In this document: one piece after another, positions 1-5,167 of the stretch
How the letters are laid out: each line of letters begins with the position of its first letter
How positions within the stretch are numbered: position 1 is the stretch's first letter
NCBI GenBank assembly: GCA_900555745.1
Contig: USMH01000030.1
Span: 1-9,207 of the forward strand
Source of the DNA: an uncultured Collinsella sp.
Lineage (GTDB): Bacteria; Actinomycetota; Coriobacteriia; Coriobacteriales; Coriobacteriaceae
Length of the DNA: 9,207 nt
Direction of reading: 5' to 3'
Notes under the pieces: generated by a model
Database searches by the model: none
What the model saw: only the letters and a program-made list of their open reading frames with translations
What the model was told of the DNA's origin: nothing
Translations under genes and position numbers: made by a program

Positions 1-5
1 TACCC

Positions 6-227
6 ATGCGTTACACAATCAAGACTTCCGGCCTCATGTGCGGCCACTGCGACGCCACCGTCGAGACGGCGCTGCTCAACGTAGCCGGCGTGACCGACGC
101 CGACGCCGATCACGAGACCCAGACCGTCCAGGTGGAGTGCGCCGACACCGTGACCGCCGAGCAGCTCGCCGCCGCTGTCGAGGCCGTGGGCGAGAAGTTC
201 CACGCCCTGTCCGTGGCCGCCGCGTAG
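6..227 (+). CDS. copZ: Heavy-metal-associated (HMA) domain protein, CopZ-like copper chaperone
   Basis: This 73-residue protein is a single HMA domain, the size of free copper chaperones, which carry Cu(I) in the cytoplasm and hand it to a P-type ATPase or to a CsoR-type sensor. The metal site is the Cys12-Gly-His-Cys15 loop just after the first beta strand, followed by a helix beginning DATVETAL. Family members usually have Met two residues before the first Cys (MxCxxC). Here that place is Leu10, and Met11 is directly next to Cys12. The C-terminal helix ends in VGEKF instead of the usual glycine-tyrosine. A third cysteine, Cys45, lies in the third strand. The ATG at 6 is almost at the window edge, so its ribosome binding site cannot be seen. 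The CsoR-family gene follows 48 nt later on the same strand, which supports a copper role. Binding of another soft metal is possible. Confidence 0.88.
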   Translation: MRYTIKTSGLMCGHCDATVETALLNVAGVTDADADHETQTVQVECADTVTAEQLAAAVEAVGEKFHALSVAAA

Positions 228-275
228 CAGCTACCAGAAGCATTCGACCCCATCGACCAGAAACGAGGACCCGCT

Positions 276-548
276 ATGATGGCAGACCATAAATCGGTGA
301 CCCGCATGCTCAAGACGGCACGCGGTCAGATCGACGGCATCCTGCGGATGGTCGATGAGGACCGCTACTGCGTCGATATTTCCACGCAGCTCATGGCCAC
401 ACAGGCACTCCTCGCGCGCATTAACGCCGACGTGCTCAAGGCGCATATCGAGGGCTGCGTGACTTCGGCGATCGAATCGGGCGACGAAGACCTCAAGGCC
501 GCCAAGCTCGCCGAGATCGAACGCGTCGTCGACAAGCTCTCCAAGTAA
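276..548 (+). CDS. csoR: CsoR-family (DUF156) metal-sensing transcriptional repressor
   Basis: This 90-residue, all-helical protein matches the CsoR/FrmR family in length and layout. These are small tetramers that lack a classical helix-turn-helix, bind operator DNA when metal-free, and release it when Cu(I) binds between subunits. The Cu(I) ligands of CsoR form a Cys-His-Cys set. Here they are Cys32 (in RYCVD), His57 and Cys61 (in AHIEGC), with the expected H-x3-C spacing. This favours copper over the RcnR/FrmR branches, which have a different ligand pattern. The N-terminal helix carries the family's arginine/glutamine signature (RGQIDGI, residues 16-22). The start is the first of two adjacent ATG codons, with GAGGA at 265-269, 6 nt upstream. 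It lies 48 nt after the HMA gene, so the two are probably co-transcribed. No operator-like palindrome is visible between them, so the operator is probably left of the window. Confidence 0.93.
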   Translation: MMADHKSVTRMLKTARGQIDGILRMVDEDRYCVDISTQLMATQALLARINADVLKAHIEGCVTSAIESGDEDLKAAKLAEIERVVDKLSK

Positions 549-558
549 TTGGGGCATT

Positions 559-639
559 GGGGACAGACTTCTTTGCACCGTCTTGGTGTTCCGGGGACAG
601 GTTAATCTGCGCTACATTGGTGCAGATTAACCTGTCCCC
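559..639. repeat. GGGGACAG repeat with perfect 18-bp inverted repeat
   Basis: The octamer GGGGACAG occurs at 559-566 and again at 593-600. The second copy opens the left arm of a perfect inverted repeat: 593-610 pairs with 622-639 over 18 bp, leaving an 11-nt loop (611-621). Between the two octamers is a small CACC/GGTG hairpin (576-579 with 585-588). The right arm ends in CCCC without a T-run, so this is not a standard intrinsic terminator, although it could block 3' exonucleases or weakly stop read-through from csoR. The sequence resembles dispersed REP-like elements. A second GGGGAC cluster near 5200 in this window supports a family of such repeats. Confidence 0.75.
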
Positions 640-655
640 CTTGCTCTAAATCGGG

Positions 656-661
656 TATAAA
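656..661 (+). promoter_or_regulatory. Possible -10 element (TATAAA) for the zinc-ribbon gene
   Basis: TATAAA lies 33 nt before the ATG at 695, a plausible place for a -10 box. No good -35 hexamer exists at 16-18 bp spacing: that position falls on the right arm of the inverted repeat. If the promoter is real, the hairpin overlaps its upstream part. This is a weak call from pattern alone. Confidence 0.25.
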
Positions 662-694
662 GGCGTGCAGTATATCGAACGAAAGGCAATTTGC

Positions 695-1168
695 ATGAAT
701 GACTTTATGAAGGGTCGCAATGGCGCCGACGAGCTCACCATCGTGATGGGTTTTGCCGGCATCGTCATCGCGATGATCGGATCGATAGCCCGCATCCAGT
801 GGCTCAGCTGGATCGCCATCGCTGTCATCGTGATTGGCGTGCTGCGCGGCCTGTCCAAAAACATCGATGCACGTCGCAAGGAGAACGAGACCTTTGTCGC
901 CGCGACTGCCAATGTCCCCGGCTTGGGCAAGTTCGTCACCAGCTTGGGCGGCGGGGCCGCAGCGGCCAGCACCTCACGCGCGGCCGGCACCAGTAAGGAA
1001 GACTTTGAGCGCGCCAAGCGCACGGCCAAGAAGATGTGGAAGGGTCGCAAGACCACGGCATACCTCAAGTGCCCCAACTGCGGCCAGATGCTCTCCGTTC
1101 CCAAGGGCAAGGGCAAGATTCGCGTCACCTGCCCCAAGTGCCACGCCAAGATGGAAACCCGCTCCTAG
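695..1168 (+). CDS. Small membrane protein with two transmembrane helices and C-terminal zinc ribbon
   Basis: I do not recognise a named family. The 157-residue product starts with a short polar N-terminus, followed by two hydrophobic stretches at about residues 14-31 and 37-53 joined by a short turn (IARIQW), i.e. a helical hairpin in the membrane. A basic and then Gly/Ala-rich linker (residues 55-105) leads to a C-terminal zinc ribbon with Cys126-x2-Cys129 and Cys146-x2-Cys149, inside a lysine-rich context. The basic segment after the second helix suggests by the positive-inside rule that the ribbon is cytoplasmic, where it might bind nucleic acid, ribosomes or a protein partner. The ATG at 695 is chosen because GAAAGG (681-686) sits 8 nt upstream. 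A GTG at 665 in the same frame has no ribosome binding site and would add an unlikely polar extension. The gene appears monocistronic and ends before a strong terminator. Confidence 0.82.
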   Translation: MNDFMKGRNGADELTIVMGFAGIVIAMIGSIARIQWLSWIAIAVIVIGVLRGLSKNIDARRKENETFVAATANVPGLGKFVTSLGGGAAAASTSRAAGTSKEDFERAKRTAKKMWKGRKTTAYLKCPNCGQMLSVPKGKGKIRVTCPKCHAKMETRS

Positions 1169-1179
1169 CGCCCGCACGC

Positions 1180-1208
1180 GGGACAAATAAATCAGGTTTG
1201 TTTGTCCC
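1180..1208. repeat. Short inverted repeat GGGACAAA / TTTGTCCC after the zinc-ribbon gene
   Basis: Eight bases at 1180-1187 pair perfectly with 1201-1208 around a 13-nt loop, 11 nt after the stop codon of the zinc-ribbon gene. The right arm is followed by CAAATCTT, not a T-run, so it is at best a weak first terminator ahead of the stronger hairpin at 1232-1268. It shares the GGGAC/GTCCC core of the other intergenic palindromes here, which may be coincidence. Confidence 0.45.
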
Positions 1209-1231
1209 AAATCTTAAGTATTTGTTCGATA

Positions 1232-1268
1232 AAAAAGCCGAGGCCTCGTGTTGAGACCTCGGCTTTTT
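1232..1268. terminator. Bidirectional intrinsic terminator
   Basis: The arms 1232-1243 and 1257-1268 pair over 12 bp, with AAAAAGCC on the left and GGCTTTTT on the right. The pairing continues inward, after one C/A mismatch, through three more pairs to a 5-nt loop (1248-1252). The right arm ends in five T on the + strand, and the complement of the left A-run gives a T-run on the - strand. It therefore fits termination of the zinc-ribbon gene from the left and of the amidohydrolase gene, whose stop is 33 nt away, from the right. Confidence 0.9.
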
Positions 1269-1301
1269 GTATGCGGCAACGGAGCTGTCCCTTTGTCTCG
1301 T

Positions 1302-2672
1302 CTACGCCACACCGTCGCGGGCCAGCTCCTCGGCAAGCGCTTCGGCAGGCATGGCCATAATCGTGTCGAGCTCGGCGTCCACCTCGGGAATACGCTTCAC
1401 CTTGAGTTTGCGCACCAGATCACCGCGACACATCACGTGTATCGGCTCACGCAGAGCGCACAGGTCATCGAGCGGGTTCTCGCGCGTCACCAGGATATCG
1501 GCAGCCTTACCGCACTCGATTGTGCCAGTCTCGCCGTCCAGCCCCAGCAGCTCGGCGTTGACTTGCGTAGCCGTATGCAGTGCGAAGGCGTTGCTCACGC
1601 CGACATACTTGGCAAAATAGGCCACCTCACGCCACATGTCGTACTGCGTCACGAACGGGCAGCTCGAGTCCGTGCCCAGGCCCACCTTAACGCCAGCTTC
1701 CAGTGCGGCACGGGCGCTCTCGATAATGCCCGAGCACACGATATCGCCGTTCTTCTTTTGCGTATCGGTCGAATGGGTCTTTTTCGGGTCGAGCAATACA
1801 AACGGCAGCGCCGGGCTGATAGTGCAGGTCACACTCGGCGCACGTCCCTCGAGCTGCGTACCCGCGGCGCCGCGGTACAGTTCCAGGATCTCGCGCGTCA
1901 ACGGAGCGCCGTGCTCAATCGTGTCAACTCCGGCCTCAAGCGCGGCCTTCACACCTTCGGTGCTCTCGACATGGGCCATGACCGGAAGGCCAGCCTCGTG
2001 CGCTGCCTTGCACGCCGCCGCGGCGACATCGACCGGCATGCGCAGCACGCCCGGCTCGCCCACCTCAGTCGCATCGAACACGCCGCCCGTCACGAACAGC
2101 TTAATGACGTCGGCACCGCGCGCATACAGGTCGCGCACCTGTTCGGCTGCCTCGGCGGGACCGTTGGCCACCTGGGCGAACAAGCCCGCACCATGGCCGC
2201 CCGGCACCGTAACGCCCGTTCCCGGCGCCACCAGACGAGGACCCTGATACTTGCCGGCATCGATAGCGTTGCGCACGGCCAGATCGGCAAACAGCGGGTC
2301 GCCTGCACCGCGCACCGTGGTCACGCCGCTTGCAAGCTGCTGCTGGGCGCTGCCTTTGAGGATATGGCGCACGATGGCGCGCCCCACGGGATTATCGAGC
2401 TTCTTCATCAACGCACCCGCATCGCCCGCCGAAACCGGCTTGCCCGAACCGCACAGATGCACATGCATATTGATGAGGCCCGGCATGAGATACGCACCTG
2501 CCAGGTCGATAACCTCGGCACCCGCAGGCGCCTGCGCCACAGCACTCGGCCCCATCCAGGTGATGACACCGCGCTCAACGGCCACGGCCATGTCGGGCTG
2601 CGGCTCCATATGCTCCGAACCATCCAGAATGGTCGCATTGATAAACAACGTGGAACGATCGGCAGACGCCAT
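1302..2672 (-). CDS. Metal-dependent amidohydrolase (prolidase / imidazolonepropionase-like branch)
   Basis: This 456-residue protein belongs to the amidohydrolase superfamily: a small beta-sandwich from the N- and C-terminal ends encloses a TIM barrel with a binuclear metal centre. Visible metal ligands are His70-x-His72 (GLINMHVH), Lys191 (VIKLF, the usual carboxylated lysine), His234 (VMAHVES), His254 (IEHGAP) and Asp335 (GLGTDS). GVTTVRGAGD at 116-125 is also typical of the branch that includes bacterial Xaa-Pro/Xaa-Lys dipeptidases and fungal ochratoxinase. Cleavage of a peptide-like or amide bond is therefore likely, but the substrate cannot be read from the sequence. There is no signal peptide, so it is probably cytoplasmic. 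The ATG at 2672 is chosen because GGGAGGAG lies 6 nt upstream. The frame stays open for 43 more codons, but that part has no ribosome binding site and no family similarity. The gene is alone and ends at a bidirectional terminator. Confidence 0.92.
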   Translation of the reverse strand: MASADRSTLFINATILDGSEHMEPQPDMAVAVERGVITWMGPSAVAQAPAGAEVIDLAGAYLMPGLINMHVHLCGSGKPVSAGDAGALMKKLDNPVGRAIVRHILKGSAQQQLASGVTTVRGAGDPLFADLAVRNAIDAGKYQGPRLVAPGTGVTVPGGHGAGLFAQVANGPAEAAEQVRDLYARGADVIKLFVTGGVFDATEVGEPGVLRMPVDVAAAACKAAHEAGLPVMAHVESTEGVKAALEAGVDTIEHGAPLTREILELYRGAAGTQLEGRAPSVTCTISPALPFVLLDPKKTHSTDTQKKNGDIVCSGIIESARAALEAGVKVGLGTDSSCPFVTQYDMWREVAYFAKYVGVSNAFALHTATQVNAELLGLDGETGTIECGKAADILVTRENPLDDLCALREPIHVMCRGDLVRKLKVKRIPEVDAELDTIMAMPAEALAEELARDGVA

Positions 2673-2678
2673 ATCGAG

Positions 2679-2686
2679 CTCCTCCC
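2679..2686 (-). promoter_or_regulatory. Ribosome binding site that fixes the amidohydrolase start
   Basis: On the - strand this reads GGGAGGAG, 6 nt before the ATG at 2672. It is the only strong Shine-Dalgarno match near the N-terminal end and shows that the longer open frame up to 2801 should not be annotated as protein. Confidence 0.8.
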
Positions 2687-2711
2687 TCACGATTAACATG
2701 AACATTTGTCC

Positions 2712-2717
2712 ATTATC
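2712..2717 (-). promoter_or_regulatory. Possible -10 element (GATAAT) of the amidohydrolase gene
   Basis: On the - strand the sequence GGTGATAATGG contains GATAAT, 39 nt before the start codon. No convincing -35 hexamer is found 16-18 bp upstream, where the - strand reads TGCAGCA. The placement is reasonable for a short leader, but the evidence is only one hexamer. Confidence 0.3.
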
Positions 2718-2820
2718 ACCTAGTCCCGCTGGATTGCTGCAGACGCATCGGTTAACGGAGGGAAGAGGGGATGTGGGGGACGGAATACGTTGCAGTCCCA
2801 CCCCAGCGACACCAGGGAAA

Positions 2821-2879
2821 TGTCTCGATCTGTAACAGTCACGAGCTCAAATAACCTCTAAACGTTACAGATTGAGACA
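2821..2879. repeat. Palindromic repeat, copy A (16-bp arms, 27-nt interior)
   Basis: The left arm 2821-2836 (TGTCTCGATCTGTAAC) pairs with the right arm 2864-2879 (GTTACAGATTGAGACA) with one G/A difference that becomes a G-U pair in RNA. The interior is 27 nt (2837-2863) and contains the palindrome GAGCTC. The repeat ends 7 bp beyond the stop codon of the nuclease-like gene. It has the same arms and interior length as copy C at 4064-4120. No T-run follows on either strand, so it is not an ordinary terminator. Confidence 0.85.
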
Positions 2880-2886
2880 AAACCTC

Positions 2887-3957
2887 TCAGCGCCCATACC
2901 ACTGACGTCTCCACTCCTCAGCCAAATCGGGCCGTCGCGGAATACCCGCCAGCCTCATCTTCTCAACCAGCTTCCCCGGATTCTTGAGCTCATCAAACGT
3001 AAACCGAAGCACCTTGTGCCCGAGCATTGTCAGATGGGACTCCCGTTGACGTTCTGCCACGAATGGGTCGACCGACTCCCGGGCCTCGCCGCTCTGCAAG
3101 GTGTACTTCCCCTTTCCGTCGAGCTCGCCGATGACACACGTCCCGTTCTCGAGCCGCCAAAAATAGTCGACGCGAAACACCTGGCTCGGATCGAGCGGGT
3201 CGCGAAACTCCACCTGCAGCTCCGGAACCGGAAAGCCGTACGCAATAAAGAACGCTCGGAACCGAGACTCGCCGCCGTTTTCGGACAGCCCGTCCGCATA
3301 CGACGCAATCACCTGTGCCCTGCGATACCCTCGCCTGCCCTCGCAATCGGCGCGGAGGCGCTCGCACAAATCCCCACGTGATACGCCTTTCGCCCGCAGT
3401 GCAGAATCGGCAATCGCCAACCCGTAGGAGAACGGCGCACGCAGCAAGCAATCCTCCACCGTGCGCCAAAACGACGTCACCCGCACGTCATCAACACGCT
3501 CGAGCGCGCCCGCCATCTGTGGACGCAACAACCTGCACCCGCTGCTCAACGTCACCGAACAACCCGTCTTAACAAGAAAACGCGGCCCAAGCAGATCATT
3601 CGGCACCTCCAGACCCCACAAAAGTGCCGCGTCATAACCCCAAAACGCCCAATCGGGATGAAATTCCGCAAGCCCTTTGATAGTCCTCAGCGCTCGCTCT
3701 GCCGGCGTCAATGCATCCCAATCATGCTTAAAACAGAACAGGTACGGCTCGGGCTCCGCGATATCGTCGGTTCCAACATGGCGTCGCAGCCACATGAGCT
3801 CGGTATTGTCATGCGTTGCGAGCAGCGCACCTTGCTTGGCCGTCTCCGTGAGCCGCGCGAGCATCCTATTCCGCGCCAACGTATTGCGAGTCGCATGTTT
3901 GTGTTTGAGAACGGTATTAGACACTTTCATCACCACCACGTCAGACAAATGGGCCAT
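2887..3957 (-). CDS. AbiEi-like N-terminal region plus PD-(D/E)XK (DUF559-like) nuclease-like protein
   Basis: The 356-residue product resembles a group of actinobacterial orphan proteins that join an AbiEi-antitoxin-like front half to a nuclease-like back half. Residues about 25-145 hold a possible winged-helix segment and the AAL-x-GLEVP stretch typical of the AbiEi-like core. From about residue 230 the pattern is that of a restriction-endonuclease-like fold: Glu230 in a helix, then GFPVPELQVE, Asp264 (FRVDYFW) and Glu278-Leu-Asp280-Gly-Lys282, followed by the helix RQRESHLTMLGHKVLRFT that closes such domains. All expected acidic residues are present, so an active metal-dependent nuclease is possible. 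The ATG at 3957 is preferred, with GGAGG (3969-3973) 11 nt upstream, slightly long spacing. A TTG at 3981 has no ribosome binding site and runs into repeat B. No toxin gene (AbiEii-type nucleotidyltransferase) is adjacent. The domain names are from pattern memory and moderately sure. Confidence 0.72.
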   Translation of the reverse strand: MAHLSDVVVMKVSNTVLKHKHATRNTLARNRMLARLTETAKQGALLATHDNTELMWLRRHVGTDDIAEPEPYLFCFKHDWDALTPAERALRTIKGLAEFHPDWAFWGYDAALLWGLEVPNDLLGPRFLVKTGCSVTLSSGCRLLRPQMAGALERVDDVRVTSFWRTVEDCLLRAPFSYGLAIADSALRAKGVSRGDLCERLRADCEGRRGYRRAQVIASYADGLSENGGESRFRAFFIAYGFPVPELQVEFRDPLDPSQVFRVDYFWRLENGTCVIGELDGKGKYTLQSGEARESVDPFVAERQRESHLTMLGHKVLRFTFDELKNPGKLVEKMRLAGIPRRPDLAEEWRRQWYGR

Positions 3958-3982
3958 CGTCACCGTTGCCTCCGCTGACAAA

Positions 3983-4041
3983 TGTTTTGATCTGTAACAG
4001 GAAGACAGTCTTTGAGCCTCTAGTTGTTACAGAACAAGATC
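3983..4041. repeat. Palindromic repeat, copy B (degenerate)
   Basis: The left arm 3983-3998 ends in GATCTGTAAC, and the right arm starts at 4026 with GTTACAGA. The core CTGTAAC/GTTACAG pairs perfectly while the outer half of the arms has decayed. The interior (3999-4025) is again exactly 27 nt. The left part, AAATGT-x4-GATCTGTAACAG from 3980, matches copy A at 2818-2838 almost base for base, which shows common origin. It sits directly upstream of the nuclease-like gene. Confidence 0.65.
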
Positions 4042-4063
4042 TTTCGGCAGCCGCCAACCTTCC

Positions 4064-4120
4064 GTCTCAATCTGTAACAGTTACGGGCCCAAACAGCCGC
4101 CAAACGTTACAGATTGAGAC
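4064..4120. repeat. Palindromic repeat, copy C (15-bp perfect arms, 27-nt interior)
   Basis: The arms 4064-4078 (GTCTCAATCTGTAAC) and 4106-4120 are perfectly complementary. The 27-nt interior (4079-4105) aligns with that of copy A without gaps. Where A has GAGCTC, C has GGGCCC, both self-complementary, which suggests paired changes. CAGCCGCCAA occurs in the interior (4094-4103) and again between copies B and C (4048-4057). The copy lies between the 3' end of the 4148-4864 gene and repeat B. Confidence 0.85.
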
Positions 4121-4147
4121 AAAGTCAGGGCAGCAGGGCGACACCAG

Positions 4148-4864
4148 TCACATCCCCTGCTCCCACTCCTGCTCGTAGATGTTGAGGGACTTTACGTAGC
4201 GCCCCTGGGCGCCCATGATGTCGCGGACCAGCCTCAGAAAGAAGCTGATACGCGAGGTGTCGAAGCCATCTTCCAGGTCTTCCGGATGGACGGCGCCAGG
4301 CCCGTCGATCGCCGTATCGCTCAGGCGCGCTATGTCGTAGAGGTAGAGCTGCCCCGCCGTCAGCCAGACATCGTCGACGCAGGCGAGGCGCACCGCAATC
4401 GCACCGTCGCTCCAATGCTCCTTTTGCACGATATGCGGGTCGTAGACATCAAAGCCATGATCGGTGTGCGTGTCCTTCAGCACGACCATGCCGGACGCAG
4501 GATCCTTGTCCAAAATGCCAAAGCGTGAGAAATACTGCGTGTCGCGTACCTGCTCGAGCCGCTTAAACGAGGCAGGCGAAAGTGATGCCGGCGGCTCGTC
4601 AACATACAGCTCGAGTAGCGTCTTACCATGGCGATAGGGGCGCTCGAAGAGCAGCCAATCGGTAAATGCCATGTTGTAGGCCATGATTTCGTTTTGAGAA
4701 GGTTCCTCGCAATAGCTGAGCCACGGATCGACGATAATCTCGAACTGTTCGCGCGCCGACTCCAGGAATTGAAACTTCCGCAGCATCCAAAAGTGAGCCA
4801 TGTCGGCAATATCGTTGCCGACGGCTTCAGCCAGCTCTGCTCGGTCAAAAACTTGGTCAGTCAC
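4148..4864 (-). CDS. Conserved-looking hypothetical protein, 238 residues
   Basis: I do not recognise the function. The protein is soluble and acidic, with no signal peptide, membrane helix or cysteine cluster. Residues 1-45 look helical, the middle is rich in aromatics (FTDWLLFERPYRHGKTLLEL, residues 67-86), and residues 95-175 alternate like beta strands (TQYFSRFGIL, GMVVLKDTHT, WLTAGQLYLY). The pattern of an aromatic WLLFE segment, a helix with KTLLEL, then FxI and a VxLKD strand is reminiscent of uncharacterised proteins that sometimes carry a SEC-C zinc motif. No SEC-C motif is present here. The start is GTG at 4864, with GAGGAGG (4870-4876) 5 nt upstream. An ATG at 4869 is out of frame, makes only ATG-CCG-TGA, and has no spacing to the ribosome binding site. 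The gene stands alone between repeat elements. Confidence 0.78.
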   Translation of the reverse strand: MTDQVFDRAELAEAVGNDIADMAHFWMLRKFQFLESAREQFEIIVDPWLSYCEEPSQNEIMAYNMAFTDWLLFERPYRHGKTLLELYVDEPPASLSPASFKRLEQVRDTQYFSRFGILDKDPASGMVVLKDTHTDHGFDVYDPHIVQKEHWSDGAIAVRLACVDDVWLTAGQLYLYDIARLSDTAIDGPGAVHPEDLEDGFDTSRISFFLRLVRDIMGAQGRYVKSLNIYEQEWEQGM

Positions 4865-4911
4865 GGCATCCTCCTCAAACTGATGGACCTCAATTTGAGC
4901 TTACGAGGAGG
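4865..4911 (-). promoter_or_regulatory. Leader with strong ribosome binding site and possible sequestering hairpin
   Basis: On the - strand the ribosome binding site GAGGAGG (4870-4876) precedes the GTG start by 5 nt. Upstream, 4905-4911 reads CCTCCTC, its exact complement, and 4894-4899 reads CTCAAA, the complement of TTTGAG (4874-4879), which overlaps the ribosome binding site. Together they can form about 10 bp with a 5-nt bulge and a 14-nt loop, hiding the ribosome binding site. A competing small palindrome CTCAAATTGAG (4889-4899) overlaps. The pairing is seen in sequence; regulation is inference. Confidence 0.4.
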
Positions 4912-4915
4912 GTGG

Positions 4916-5158
4916 GCAGCCACGACCAGCGCGGGCAAAATAGGCCTCCGGCTGCAAACCAGATGCTGACCAAACACTTGACGAAAAGCTTGACCGAAAA
5001 TGCGCACCGCAACAAAACCGCAGGTAAACATAGACGGCCAACCCGCCCTTTTGAGCCAAGCGCCCCCGGTCACCACAGAAACAGCAGAGCACCACAGCTC
5101 AAGAAGACGCCGAATGGACACTCGCGCGTCGGCAAACGAACAAATCGGTCGCAAACCC
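4916..5158. other. Intergenic stretch without a recognisable gene
   Basis: Open frames here on both strands lack ribosome binding sites and resemble no known family. The only local pattern is a short direct repeat, TTGACGAAAA (4978-4987) and TTGACCGAAAA (4990-5000). TTGAC could be a -35 box on the + strand, but no -10 follows and no + gene lies downstream. I see no tRNA, small-RNA terminator or mobile-element end. Confidence 0.5.
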
Positions 5159-5167
5159 GCAAGGAGT

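Noticed and set aside
665..694. GTG start giving a 10-residue longer zinc-ribbon protein
   Set aside because: There is no ribosome binding site before 665, and the GTG lies 4 nt downstream of the possible -10 element. The ATG at 695 is well placed behind GAAAGG.
1248..2696. Long + strand open frame (482 codons) over the amidohydrolase gene
   Set aside because: It is antisense to a gene with intact catalytic motifs and a strong ribosome binding site. Its product is rich in Arg/His with low-complexity composition, typical of an antisense shadow in GC-rich DNA.
2673..2801. 43-residue N-terminal extension of the amidohydrolase
   Set aside because: The extension has no ribosome binding site and no similarity to the family, whereas GGGAGGAG sits 6 nt before the internal ATG at 2672.
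2821..2879. Repeat A as an intrinsic terminator of the nuclease-like gene
   Set aside because: It lacks a T-run on either strand and has a 27-nt interior, and its twin (copy C) lies upstream of the same gene. A repeat element explains both copies better.
3958..3981. TTG start at 3981 for the nuclease-like gene
   Set aside because: It has no ribosome binding site and its upstream sequence is repeat B. The ATG at 3957 has GGAGG upstream.
2821..4120. CRISPR array
   Set aside because: There are only three palindromic copies, two of them with a whole gene between, with irregular distances and conserved rather than unique interiors.
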